Assembly: GCA_004323695.1 (NCBI GenBank)
Contig: SCRU01000054.1
Span: 1-48,247 of the forward strand
Origin: Burkholderiaceae bacterium
GTDB lineage: Bacteria > Pseudomonadota > Gammaproteobacteria > Burkholderiales > Burkholderiaceae_C
DNA: 48,247 nucleotides
Direction: 5' to 3'
A program made the position numbers and the translations under genes. Positions 33,257 to 41,045 of this stretch are shown here, piece by piece. Below the pieces are notes generated by a model. The model was not told where the DNA came from. It searched no databases and saw only the letters and a list, made by a program, of their open reading frames with translations. The first letter of the stretch is position 1. The number at the start of each line of letters is the position of its first letter.

Positions 33257-33580
33257 TCACACAGCAAAGACCACGGCGACGTGGCCGGCGTGGGCGCTGC
33301 GCCGAGCTGGCCCGACGACGATTCGCACGTCCCGGCCAAGCCGAGCCAGGCAATCGAGCATCTTGGCTTCGCTGATGCCTCGAAACTGGCCGCGCAGCAT
33401 CTTCGACAGCCTGGGTTGCGTCAGGCCCAGCACGTCGGACGCTTGCTGTTGCTTCCACTTCCGGGCCCTGATGGTCTCGCCGATCTTGGTGGCGAGTTTG
33501 GCTTTGACCAGCATTTCAGCGGCGTCCTTGCGGCCGAGTTCCGCGTAGATGTTGCCGGTGCATTCTTCGAACCCGATCAT
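33257..33580 (-). CDS. higA: HigA-like antitoxin with helix-turn-helix
   Basis: A 107-residue antitoxin/regulator of the XRE class found with HigB-like toxins. The N-terminal phrase GNIYAELGRKDAAEMLVKAKL and the helix-turn-helix WKQQQASDVLGLTQPRLSKM, followed by RGQFRGISEAKML, are the usual features of this family. Its ATG overlaps the stop of the restored toxin frame as ATGA, the classic toxin-antitoxin arrangement. It should bind its own promoter and neutralise the toxin. Since the toxin gene is broken, it may now serve only as a repressor or as an antitoxin against related systems. Confidence 0.85.
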   Translation of the reverse strand: MIGFEECTGNIYAELGRKDAAEMLVKAKLATKIGETIRARKWKQQQASDVLGLTQPRLSKMLRGQFRGISEAKMLDCLARLGRDVRIVVGPARRSAHAGHVAVVFAV

Positions 33581-33922
33581 TTTTGTTCTCTTTTCGCGTG
33601 CATTTCCGCAGCTTTCAATCGTTCGAGGATCAAGTCCAAGTCGGGCTGCGTAGTGATGCCCCGCGTGATCTTCTTCTGGAAGCAGTGAAGAACGTATACC
33701 GCGTTTTGAATCGGACGGTGTACACGGCACGGTAGGCGCTTCTCGCGTCGTCCTCAACTACTTCCAGCACACCGGCCGAGCCCAAGCCCTTGAGCTGTTT
33801 CGCCTGTTCGTGCCTCTTGCCGGTTTGCGCCAAGTGGAGGGCGTAGCCAAACGTGTCTTGCACGTCCTCGGGCATCGCCATGAGGTCTTTCTTGACCGAA
33901 GCGACCACAGACCAGCGCTCAT
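33577..33922 (-). pseudogene. higB: HigB-like toxin gene broken by two single-base losses
   Basis: The middle of this reading frame (VVASVKKDL, then QLKGLGSAGVLEVVED and YRAVYTVRFK) matches RelE/HigB mRNA-cutting toxins. After RFK the expected sequence VYVLHCFQKK and DLDLILERLKAAE continues in another frame. One base missing from the A run at 33714-33717 would explain this. A second missing base between the ATG at 33920-33922 and the RWSVVAS codons would restore the normal start MKRWSVV. The restored protein would have about 115 residues and end in an ATGA overlap with the antitoxin. As written the toxin cannot be made in full. Sequencing error in homopolymers is an alternative to true decay. 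Confidence 0.75.
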
Positions 33923-33968
33923 GGGCGAGAGCCTTGCCACAGCCCGGTGACTGGAATCCGCTGAGCCT

Positions 33969-34334
33969 CTACCGGTGCCGCAGCAGGTAGTCTTTCAAGT
34001 CCCCGGGGCGCAGGAACCACTTGCCGGAGAACTGGACGCTGAGCACGATAAGCCCGGTGTAGATCAGAACGACAGCCGTCTGGTGCGCGAGCGGCTTCAC
34101 GGAAGCGCCATTCACAATGACGCCAATGGCGACGAGCACGCAGTTGAAGGTGATGGCGCGACGCTTGGCAAGGGCGCGCTGGCCGGAAACGAGATCGCTG
34201 GCGGCCTGCTCATCCATGCCTTGCCGGACGTGCAGCCTGGTCAGCAGCTTGAGCGCGGTGCCGCTGCCAAGCAATAGGCCAAAGAGTTGGAGCAGCAGCT
34301 TGACCATCTCAACGGTGAGCCGCTTACTTTTCAC
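33969..34334 (-). CDS. Small membrane protein
   Basis: A 121-residue protein with one hydrophobic N-terminal segment (VKLLLQLFGLLLGSGTAL) and two in the middle (ITFNCVLVAIGVIVNG and AVVLIYTGLIVLSV). Its GTG start overlaps the end of the next upstream gene by 11 bases, so the two form a coupled pair. No family is recognised. It ends about 46 bases before the toxin remnant. Confidence 0.6.
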   Translation of the reverse strand: MKSKRLTVEMVKLLLQLFGLLLGSGTALKLLTRLHVRQGMDEQAASDLVSGQRALAKRRAITFNCVLVAIGVIVNGASVKPLAHQTAVVLIYTGLIVLSVQFSGKWFLRPGDLKDYLLRHR

Positions 34335-34569
34335 CCTTGGACGGGTACAGAAACAAGCCGGCTGCGCAGCCCGCGATCAGCAAGGCCAGGCCGTAGGCCC
34401 AGTAGCCGCTGGTCAGTTTCCCCGTGAACACGTGCATGAGTAGCCAGCCCGCACAGGCCGACGCGATGCCGACCCAGAAGACTCCGGTTTTGCCCAGCTC
34501 GGGGGCCACCTTATCGACCTCCTGCATCAGCGACTTGGCCGCGCTTTGTTTGAAATTCTTGAAGCTCAT
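34324..34569 (-). CDS. Small two-span membrane protein
   Basis: An 81-residue protein with a basic helical start (FKNFKQSAAKSLMQEV) and two membrane segments (GVFWVGIASACAGWLLM and YWAYGLALLIAGCAAGL). AGAGGA stands five bases before the chosen ATG. It is coupled to the following membrane gene. Its function is unknown; the pair follows the partition genes on the same strand but is separated from them by 106 bases. Confidence 0.6.
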   Translation of the reverse strand: MSFKNFKQSAAKSLMQEVDKVAPELGKTGVFWVGIASACAGWLLMHVFTGKLTSGYWAYGLALLIAGCAAGLFLYPSKGEK

Positions 34570-34675
34570 GGCTGTCCTCTTTTTCTTCGCTTTCCTCATG
34601 GTTGAGGTTGTGAACGGTCCCTATGACCGCTCTATCTGAAGGCTAGCACGGAATATTCGCGGCGCAACCGCAGAA

Positions 34676-35755
34676 TCAAGTCGTGGCAACCTCGCTCGTC
34701 GCGTCTTGTCCGAGCAGCCAGAAACCTCGGGCGTTGCCCATGACGCTGGCCGCGTCGACTTTGATGTCGAATCCCGGTAACCTGTCTCGGAGCGCTTCAA
34801 GATAGCTGATGGCGCCGCCACCCGTCAAGATGATCTTGCGCACGCCGGTGCCCTGCAGATTAAACGCGAGCAGGAACTCGTCCACGACCTTCTGAGCCGC
34901 CGCCAGTCCAACAGATCGAAACGGCGCAAAGTCATAGCGCCGCCCCTCGTGCATGAGCACACCCGTTTTCATGGCTCGTTCGGTCGTCACGAAGTTCAAG
35001 TCACCGACGCCGAGAGCCATCCCTGCGGCGTGCGCGACGGCACGCACGATCTGCGACACGCCACCGGCAAAGGAGCCCGATGATTCAAGGTCAGGGTCCA
35101 TCCCTCGCGTCAAAAGCCAATCGAACGTGTTGAAGCCTGGATCAATGACCAGGAAGACGTCGTCGTTCGCATCGAACAGGTCATGGCCGGCGTCGGCGCC
35201 GTCACCCAGGGCGCACCGCAAGCCGCCGAACGGTTGCGGCAAAACGATGGTCTTCTTCGCCACCATGTCGATCACGTCACGCCCGCCGGCGCTTTGCCGC
35301 AGATGGGCCGGTACCGGAACGTGGTGGACGCGGCTGCCGACCGTCTTCAACGCCGCACGCCGGGAGAAATAGCCGGACACGGGCAGGCCCAGAACCATCA
35401 TGTCGATGGATTGGGTGATATTGCCCGTGGCCTTCATGTAGTAGTGCAGGGCGCCGGCGAGCAGGGCGCGGTACTCGGGGCGTTCGATGAAATTGGGGTC
35501 CAGCACGCGCACCCCATCCGTCAGGGACGATTCGGGACCGACAAAATAATGGCGTCCGTCCACCTCGACGACCACCCGATCCAGTGCGCCGCCGACGCCA
35601 CCCCCGGCCTTCTCCAGATGCGGTAGATGACACGCCGGCGTGACAGAACTGAAACAGATCTCCTTGTCGGGGTCGTAGCCCGTTCGGCCGGGGCTGGCCC
35701 AGACCGTTTTGGTGTTGCCGAATCCGACGTCAATGGCCAGGATGGATTTGCTCAT
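34676..35755 (-). CDS. parM: Actin-like plasmid partition ATPase (ParM/StbA type)
   Basis: A 359-residue actin-fold ATPase that should form filaments to push plasmid copies apart. The nucleotide-binding motifs are visible: phosphate 1 IDVGFGNTKTVW (residues 8-19), phosphate 2 VIDPGFNTFDWL (about 203-214) and the adenosine motif ILTGGGAISYL (about 310-320). The length and spacing fit ParM/StbA. The gene follows the ParR-like gene by 51 bases, the reverse of the parM-parR order in plasmid R1. The ribosome binding site is only a weak AAAGAA. Confidence 0.85.
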   Translation of the reverse strand: MSKSILAIDVGFGNTKTVWASPGRTGYDPDKEICFSSVTPACHLPHLEKAGGGVGGALDRVVVEVDGRHYFVGPESSLTDGVRVLDPNFIERPEYRALLAGALHYYMKATGNITQSIDMMVLGLPVSGYFSRRAALKTVGSRVHHVPVPAHLRQSAGGRDVIDMVAKKTIVLPQPFGGLRCALGDGADAGHDLFDANDDVFLVIDPGFNTFDWLLTRGMDPDLESSGSFAGGVSQIVRAVAHAAGMALGVGDLNFVTTERAMKTGVLMHEGRRYDFAPFRSVGLAAAQKVVDEFLLAFNLQGTGVRKIILTGGGAISYLEALRDRLPGFDIKVDAASVMGNARGFWLLGQDATSEVATT

Positions 35756-35806
35756 GATGTTCTTTGGTGATGGTGATTGCAGGGTTGAGGTAGAGGCCTG
35801 GCCGGT

Positions 35807-36181
35807 TCAATCCAGCATGCCGAGCTTCTTGAAAATTTCGGCCTTGTCCGCGCGAGTCGTAGCACCACCCTTGATGGATACAACGCCAGCAGCGATTTCC
35901 TTGAGTTGCGGCGCGGCCGGCACCACAAGGGCCGCTGGCAGGACAGGGGCCTGTATGGCGGGGCTGGCTACCCGTGGTTGGTCCGCGGTAGGTTTTGAAA
36001 GTGCCTGGTACAACACGTGGCGCAGAAAGGCACGCCGTTCCGCTTCGCTGGTCATTGGCGCCATCTGTTGATACAGCGGAGCCAGGCCAAGGTCGCGGCG
36101 CGAAAACGACATGCGCACTTTGAAGCTGCCCGGTGATTTAACGGCCATCGGTGAGTCTTCGCGTTGAATCATTGTTTCCAT
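35807..36181 (-). CDS. ParR/StbB-like DNA-binding adaptor
   Basis: A small protein of about 124 residues that is the probable centromere-binding partner of the actin-like ATPase. After a short leader, the segment FKVRMSFSRRDL (strand) followed by two helices (APLYQQM ... ERRAFLRHVLYQAL) looks like a ribbon-helix-helix domain. A Pro/Ala linker and a C-terminal tail (KAEIFKKLGMLD) that could contact ParM filaments follow. Possible starts are 36217, 36181, 36172 and 36148. The first lies inside the iterons and is unlikely, and none has a strong ribosome binding site. It is preceded directly by six 11-bp iterons, as expected for a ParR. Confidence 0.6.
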   Translation of the reverse strand: METMIQREDSPMAVKSPGSFKVRMSFSRRDLGLAPLYQQMAPMTSEAERRAFLRHVLYQALSKPTADQPRVASPAIQAPVLPAALVVPAAPQLKEIAAGVVSIKGGATTRADKAEIFKKLGMLD

Positions 36182-36198
36182 GTGATCAGCTTGGGAAC

Positions 36199-36264
36199 GG
36201 GGCACAAAAGGTGGCATTTAGGTGCACTTTGAGGACACCTTTGGTGCACTTTTGGGGCACTCAT
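36199..36264. repeat. parC: parC-like centromere: six tandem 11-bp iterons
   Basis: Six head-to-tail 11-bp units without gaps: GGGGCACAAAA, GGTGGCATTTA, GGTGCACTTTG, AGGACACCTTT, GGTGCACTTTT and GGGGCACTCAT, with consensus GGTGCACTTTT. Direct 11-bp repeats next to the parM promoter are the centromere of plasmid R1. Position, unit length and the neighbouring ParR/ParM genes support the same job here. A 20-bp inverted repeat, CTGACA-N8-TGTCAG (36267-36286), lies right beside it and may belong to the promoter. Confidence 0.85.
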
Positions 36265-36286
36265 TACTGACATGAGAAATTGTCAG

Positions 36287-36654
36287 CGTGGCCAGCCAGA
36301 AATTTGCGGTGAATCAGCCACTGAAAATCGTTTCTTTCGTGCTGGACTTCGCTGGCGGCAAGGTCTAGAGTTTCACCACGCCTCTGAAAATTGAGGCACA
36401 GGTTTTTCTACGCCGCTGCATGCGGAAAAGACTTATGAAGCAGCCAAGGCTGCCAAAACGCGGGCGTCTCGCTGTCCGTGTTTCTTGCTCGAATTCGGGC
36501 TTGAAATGCGGCTCTGCGATCGGTGTTCGCGTTTTTTTGTTGCCCTATCGGCGTTGAAGGCTTGGTGCACCCGAATCGGATTCATCACCTTTTACTCACT
36601 GAGATGTGTTTTTTTGTATTTGCGACAACAACTTAACTCAATATTTCAGCCACA
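36287..36654. other. Gene-free AT-rich stretch with hairpins and T runs
   Basis: No credible protein frame is found here. Stem-loops are GCCTC/GAGGC at 36380-36397, CCGC/GCGG near 36413-36425 and GCAGC/GCTGC near 36440-36453. Two runs of seven T occur at about 36531-36537 and 36609-36615. The first part should contain the leftward promoter of the partition genes. The last part has a weak rightward promoter (TTGCGA at 36620, TATTTC 16 bases later) for the RNA candidate that follows. The hairpins may be an upstream part of the same RNA. Confidence 0.4.
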
Positions 36655-37350
36655 TAAGCGATACTTAGCGAAGTGTTGAAACCGATTCGGAAGGCGAATT
36701 GGGAACGGAAGTAGTACGAGTGACTACGTTGATGATGATTGAAGGAACTGCCCTGATGAATGGGGCGGCAACGAGAACTACAACCTGCTGCTGCAACGGC
36801 TGCGGGCAAATTGAACGACAACTGCTTCACGGGAACCCACTGCAATGGTGGAAACCTGCTGACGCGACGATGAATCCACAGCTACAGGCTAGACCGACAC
36901 CGCCCTGACAGGGGGCAGGAACAAGAGAACGTTGCTGATAGGGCAGCGTGAAGAGACAGCAAAACCAGATACCGGGAGAGGGCGCCATAGCAGCGATTCC
37001 CCCACGAAGCACAGACCATCACGGGAGTGGTGGCAGTCACCGAGCAGCCAGCATGTCATGGCCTGCAGAGGGATTGGATGTGCAGAGAGAAAGGGTCTTG
37101 ATCGAACCCCACAATAGCCGACCCAGGCAACCGATCCGGAATGTCCCCCGTAAGGGAACCTTTACTCCAACCCCGCGCAATCGGGATAGGAGACTGCGGC
37201 GAATCGCAAGACGCTGCGTCTGGTAAGGCCTAACACAGCCCCCAGGCGGAAAATACTGTCTTTAAGCAACCGTGTGGTTTTAGGTGCGGCGGGGGCCGCA
37301 GGAAAGCGGGAAGAGCGACGATTGTGGCAGGCTGATCACGTGGCAGGATG
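36655..37350 (+). ncRNA. Candidate large structured non-coding RNA
   Basis: About 700 bases with no protein-like frame but with a chain of short, GC-rich stem-loops joined by purine-rich, A-rich linkers, as seen in ornate bacterial RNAs. Clear stems on the forward strand are ACTT/AAGT at 36663-36674, ACGTTGC/GCAGCGT near 36930-36950, GGTG/CACC near 37030-37041, CCC-GTAA-GGG (a GNRA tetraloop) near 37147-37156, CCCG/CGGG near 37172-37185, AGACG/CGTCT near 37208-37220, AACC/GGTT near 37268-37279 and TGCGGC/GCCGCA with a G loop near 37284-37299. The linkers (GGAACGGAAG, GGAACAAGAG, GAAGAGACAG, GCGGGAAGAG) favour the forward strand. Signature motifs of tmRNA, RNase P RNA and group II intron domain V were looked for and not found. 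It could also be a very long structured leader of the gene at 37356. Confidence 0.5.
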
Positions 37351-37355
37351 AAGAC

Positions 37356-37592
37356 ATGAACGCAACACCGCAATCAAAGATTCCAGCAACCTTCCCCAAC
37401 AAGTGGCGCGTGGGCGGCATACCCGGCGAAGACGATAACGCAGGCCGCATCTGCAAGGTCGTGAGATACGAAAGCGACCGCCGTGGACATCAGCTAGTGC
37501 GAGTCGCATTTGTGCATCACGATGACCTGTTCGATGAACGGGAGGCGCTGCTCTACCCACATCAGTTGTTTCCCGAGTTGGGCTCGTCATGA
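37356..37592 (+). CDS. Small hypothetical protein after the RNA candidate
   Basis: A 78-residue soluble protein with no recognised domain. The sequence has a compact beta-like middle (ICKVVRYESD ... LVRVAFVHHDDLF) and an acidic-hydrophobic end. AGGATGAAG precedes the ATG. It begins six bases after the structured region on the same strand, so its expression may depend on that RNA. It is convergent with the next gene. Confidence 0.55.
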   Translation: MNATPQSKIPATFPNKWRVGGIPGEDDNAGRICKVVRYESDRRGHQLVRVAFVHHDDLFDEREALLYPHQLFPELGSS

Positions 37593-37658
37593 GCGGCGAA
37601 CTCCGAAAGTCATTAGTACTGAGAAAGGCTGGCGTGGCGCTCGTCAGTCGCATCCCTA

Positions 37659-38750
37659 TCAGAACCCATAGGGTCGCTGGCTCCACGCCTTCAAGACCCT
37701 GTAGTCGTGCTCTGGCACCACGATCAACCCGTCCTCGGCCGCCTTCAGCACGCGCTCACCCGACCAGTCGTGCACGCGGTTCCCATGCAGCATAAAGAAA
37801 TACCACGCGAACGGCACGCCCACGCGGCGATCCAGCGTCTGCAGCTTGCCAAAAAAGGTGTAGACGTCGCCGCTGCCAGCCTTCACCTCAGCGAGCTTCT
37901 TCCCGAAGGTCCAGACGGGGATCAAGTTCATCCCGCGCTCGCCCGTTTTCGGGTTGGTCCAGTCACCCAGCTGCATGACCCAGTGATCGCACAAGCGTGC
38001 TCCGCTGCGCCCGGCGCTGCTGGTGGCCCAGTCGTTGAACAGGCGACGCGCCTTGTGCGGGAAGCGGTCGAAACCGGGGTCGATCTGCGCATGCGTTCGC
38101 ACCTCCGCGTTCCGATCTTCATTCAGCAGCCGGTACCGCCGAGCGCTGAGCATCTCGCGCTGCTTCGCCTCCTTGGATTCCAGCAACTTCACAAAGCGGC
38201 CCACGTCCGCGGCACGCTTGAACTCATAGCGCGCCGGCGCGACAGGCACGCATGCCTCATCGGGCAAGCTGTAGCCCTCGGCTTCGCGCACCAGTTCGTC
38301 CACGTCGCGCGGCGCTCCCCATGACTTCAGCAATTCACAGTCCATCCGTTCATGCTCGCGCCAGATCTCAACCTGAACGAAGTTCGACTCATCGCCGCCA
38401 CGGTCAACTACCAAGTACAGCATAGCAATGTGGACCTTGCTCAGTCTGTAGCCATTCCCTTTGAGGCGTTCGTAGGTACTGCGCACGTTACCCCCGTCCG
38501 ACTCGACCTGCAGGCGCAACCAAGCCTCGTGATCATCGTGAAGGCGAACACCATCAGGGCCATAGACCCCGCGCCTAGCCAAATAGCTGCCGCCGTCTTC
38601 GCCGCGCGTGGTGCCCAGCTTGATCTCTTGCAAACCAGGTAAGCGACGCAGGGCCTTCACCAAGGCTTTATGGCCTGGCTCGGGCGGGCATACCGCAGCG
38701 GCTTCAGCCAGGCCGGGGAGTTCGATCTCATATTCCTTGACTGCGCTCAT
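37659..38750 (-). CDS. Conserved-looking hypothetical protein
   Basis: A 363-residue soluble protein that I cannot assign. It is mixed alpha/beta with many aromatic residues, including YLVVDRGGDESNFVQVEIWREHE, and a late segment FPHKARRLFNDWATSSAGRSGARLCDHWV, whose order of basic and acidic residues could suit nucleic-acid binding. There are no membrane segments. AAGGTG lies six bases before the chosen ATG; an in-frame start 22 codons upstream lacks one. It precedes no obvious operon partner. Confidence 0.65.
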   Translation of the reverse strand: MSAVKEYEIELPGLAEAAAVCPPEPGHKALVKALRRLPGLQEIKLGTTRGEDGGSYLARRGVYGPDGVRLHDDHEAWLRLQVESDGGNVRSTYERLKGNGYRLSKVHIAMLYLVVDRGGDESNFVQVEIWREHERMDCELLKSWGAPRDVDELVREAEGYSLPDEACVPVAPARYEFKRAADVGRFVKLLESKEAKQREMLSARRYRLLNEDRNAEVRTHAQIDPGFDRFPHKARRLFNDWATSSAGRSGARLCDHWVMQLGDWTNPKTGERGMNLIPVWTFGKKLAEVKAGSGDVYTFFGKLQTLDRRVGVPFAWYFFMLHGNRVHDWSGERVLKAAEDGLIVVPEHDYRVLKAWSQRPYGF

Positions 38751-38857
38751 GAATTCACCTTCGGGAGAGAGTATCGGGCCGGTGCTGTGAGCGGTCAACG
38801 CCCACGGCGGATACAAGCAGCCTGCAAAAAGCGACGCGCCCGTGCCAGATCAACCGA

Positions 38858-40069
38858 TCAGTCGAGCAGGATACTGCCTTGTCCACCGCGGACCATGTCC
38901 TGCCGGGCTTCGAGCTCCTGCACTGAGCGCTGTCCATGCAGCTGGTGCGCCTGGCGCCATTGGGTGCGCCGCAAAATGGCATCCGAGGAAGCAGTATTGC
39001 CTTTGGCCAGCTGGATTGTGCCGTACCTCAGGTAAATCTTGTAGCCCAACGTCCAGTCCTCGCAGTCATCGCGGCAGTAGCGATCGATATGCCGATCAGC
39101 CTCGAAGTCAAGGAACAGCCCGGCACCCTCGGCGTCCACGGTCACCTGGCGGTCGAACTCGTAGTCGGCCACCAGGGCGCCATTGGCAAGACTCCGGAGC
39201 TTCACGCCGCAGCTCTCGTGGAACAACTCCAGCATCGGATCGCGCAGCCCAACGGTCGAGTTGAGTCCAGTGGCGTCGTACCAGTCCGATCCCACGTGAA
39301 TGTGGCCCAGCTTCGGCGTGGGCGTTTTGGGCGTCTGGGGCACGTCCGGGGCGAACTCCAACCGACCCTGCTCGATGTCGCGCGCAATCTTCAGGGCCGT
39401 GAACGGAGGGAACAGCCCATACATCGACCAGCGCGCATCGATCGCAATCAAGGCTTGAAGCGAGACGAACTCCACGCCGCTGGCCACCTGGGCACTGAGC
39501 GAGTAGCGCAACAGGGCCTGCAACATGTCCGGGTTGTACCCGTCCGCGCCGATGGCAATGTTCCCGTGCTCGTCGATGCTGCGCCCCACGAACTGGCGGC
39601 GCGACCAGTCGTACTGGGTGTTGGAGATGAAGTTGCGCAGCTTCGCCAGCGGCTGCAGATACCCATAGCGCTGCGGGTCAGACTCCAGCATGTTCTCCAT
39701 CGATCTGTCGTTCCGCACGCGCGTGCAAGCCCAGCAGCCCGTACGGACGCCGCAGGGCGCCCGGTGGCTGTCGCTGCGCATGTCCGCCACCACGACGCAC
39801 GAGCTGCCGCCGCCGTCCCGGTAGATCCGCATCGTCTCCTGGAAGTCCGAATACGACGGCCGCGCCCTGGCCGCGGCCTCGCCGATGTACTCCCACACGT
39901 CATCGGTGCTCCAGTCCAGGATCGGAGACGCTCGCAGATGGCCGGCTTCGTTCGTCCACAGGGCATCGGCCACTTCGCCGCGGGCCGCGATGCGCTGGTT
40001 GCGCGCATGGGATTCGTCCTGGCGCACGCCGGTCATGACCACAGGGGCCTGCCGCCCCTCCTGCCGCAA
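38858..40069 (-). CDS. DndC-like PAPS-reductase family protein, C-terminal part (frameshifted)
   Basis: This frame continues the protein whose N-terminal part is encoded just upstream in another frame. It begins to match the family at VVMTGVRQDES and has LRASPILDWSTDDVWEY, the cysteines APCGVRTGCWACT and the phrase DRSMENML, the pattern of DndC and related ATP-pyrophosphatase sulfur-transfer proteins with an iron-sulfur cluster. One base missing from the G run (C run on the forward strand, 40055-40058) would join both parts into one protein of about 570 residues. An independent TTG start here would give a protein without the nucleotide-binding loop and is unlikely to work alone. No dndB, dndD or dndE genes are nearby. 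Confidence 0.7.
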   Translation of the reverse strand: MRQEGRQAPVVMTGVRQDESHARNQRIAARGEVADALWTNEAGHLRASPILDWSTDDVWEYIGEAAARARPSYSDFQETMRIYRDGGGSSCVVVADMRSDSHRAPCGVRTGCWACTRVRNDRSMENMLESDPQRYGYLQPLAKLRNFISNTQYDWSRRQFVGRSIDEHGNIAIGADGYNPDMLQALLRYSLSAQVASGVEFVSLQALIAIDARWSMYGLFPPFTALKIARDIEQGRLEFAPDVPQTPKTPTPKLGHIHVGSDWYDATGLNSTVGLRDPMLELFHESCGVKLRSLANGALVADYEFDRQVTVDAEGAGLFLDFEADRHIDRYCRDDCEDWTLGYKIYLRYGTIQLAKGNTASSDAILRRTQWRQAHQLHGQRSVQELEARQDMVRGGQGSILLD

Positions 40070-40557
40070 TCCTTTATGGCCTGCTTCAGAAGCTTCTCGT
40101 TGACCTTGATCTTCCAGTCGTTGCTGCAGTCGGCACGGGTGTCGGGGAAGGAGGGCAGCCCCCGGCCACCGATGACACGCACGGCAAAAGAGTCGGTCAG
40201 GGCCGGAGAGCCGCGCATCGTGCGCACCGGCAGATCGTGCTCCTTGGCAAATCGCTGCATTTTGGCAAGCTCAGAGCCCGCCAGTGTCACGACCTCGGGT
40301 TGATCCACGCCGGTATCACTGTTGACTACGATGATCGGCGGGACGGCGTCTCCTGCGGCGCGCAGCTCGGCCGCCGTGCACAGCACGATGTTGGCCAGCG
40401 CGGAACTGTCCTTGCCTGCGGAGAAGGCCAGGCAAATGGGGTGGCCCGCCTGAATTACCTCCCGCACGCGGCGCTGCGCACGCGCGAAGGGCGACTCGAC
40501 CGCCGAGCGGTATGCAGCTTCGGGGAGGACGCTGGCAGGGAGATCGAAGAGATCCAC
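40033..40557 (-). CDS. DndC-like PAPS-reductase family protein, N-terminal part (frameshifted)
   Basis: N-terminal segment with the PP-loop ATP-pyrophosphatase motif FSAGKDSSA, where most members have SGGKDS. VNSDTGVDQPEV and a cysteine in RADCSNDWKIK follow, which is the first cluster ligand in DndC-like proteins. The frame then leaves the family sequence after KDCGRR and stops shortly. With the G-run base restored it runs on into the C-terminal part. The GTG start used here has AGGAAAG upstream; a TTG nine codons earlier is possible. Reactions of this fold activate a substrate with ATP for sulfur transfer or reduction. Whether this one acts on DNA, as DndC does, cannot be told. Confidence 0.7.
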   Translation of the reverse strand: MDLFDLPASVLPEAAYRSAVESPFARAQRRVREVIQAGHPICLAFSAGKDSSALANIVLCTAAELRAAGDAVPPIIVVNSDTGVDQPEVVTLAGSELAKMQRFAKEHDLPVRTMRGSPALTDSFAVRVIGGRGLPSFPDTRADCSNDWKIKVNEKLLKQAIKDCGRRGGRPLWS

Positions 40558-40577
40558 GGGCGACTCTTTCCTGGCAC

Positions 40578-40958
40578 TCAGCAAAAGCGGTAGCGCTGGC
40601 GAAACGGAACCTCGACCTCCGCGTACCAGGCATCCAGTGCGGCCTCATCGTTGCGCTCGTCAAACCCTGCGGCATAGCGCGGCTGGTCAGAGACGCCATT
40701 CGGAGCAAAAGCCTCCAACATGAGCATGCCCAGCGCGGCCTGCGGATGCGGGTCGCGCCAGTCACCGAACTCCGGATGCACGAAGCCGCGATGCTCCGGG
40801 TCTTCCGACTCGAACTCGGCATCACACCCGCGGTAGGGCGTGCAGATCAGGTCCAACAGCTCGATCGCAGTCATGCCCTGTGGCCGATTGGACAGAAGCG
40901 CCTGCGCCTGCTTGCCCATCGCATTACCTGCGGTGTGATTCCCCATGATCGCTTCCAT
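40578..40958 (-). CDS. Hypothetical protein
   Basis: A 126-residue acidic soluble protein (about 14 kDa) with no recognised family. The middle shows a short, repeated proline-histidine pattern (EDPEHRGFVHPEFGDWRDPHP). It ends 20 bases before the DndC-like gene on the same strand and probably shares its transcript. A second ATG four codons in, with GGAAG upstream, is an alternative start. Confidence 0.6.
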   Translation of the reverse strand: MEAIMGNHTAGNAMGKQAQALLSNRPQGMTAIELLDLICTPYRGCDAEFESEDPEHRGFVHPEFGDWRDPHPQAALGMLMLEAFAPNGVSDQPRYAAGFDERNDEAALDAWYAEVEVPFRQRYRFC

Positions 40959-41045
40959 TTCGATAGCCTGGAATCAGGTTAGGCCGACATGAAGGCCGCG
41001 CAACTTCGCCGGCAGGCCCGCCGGAGATGTAGGCAACGGATGCCG

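Noticed and set aside
36655-37350. RNA region as tmRNA, RNase P RNA or group II intron
   Set aside because: I looked for the conserved core sequences of each (for example the domain V hairpin of group II introns and the GAGGAAAGTCC motif of RNase P) and did not find them.
38936-40303. 455-residue rightward open frame
   Set aside because: It lies antisense to the DndC-like gene; its composition is the Arg/Val/His-rich shadow of GC-rich coding DNA on the other strand, and no domain or ribosome binding site supports it.
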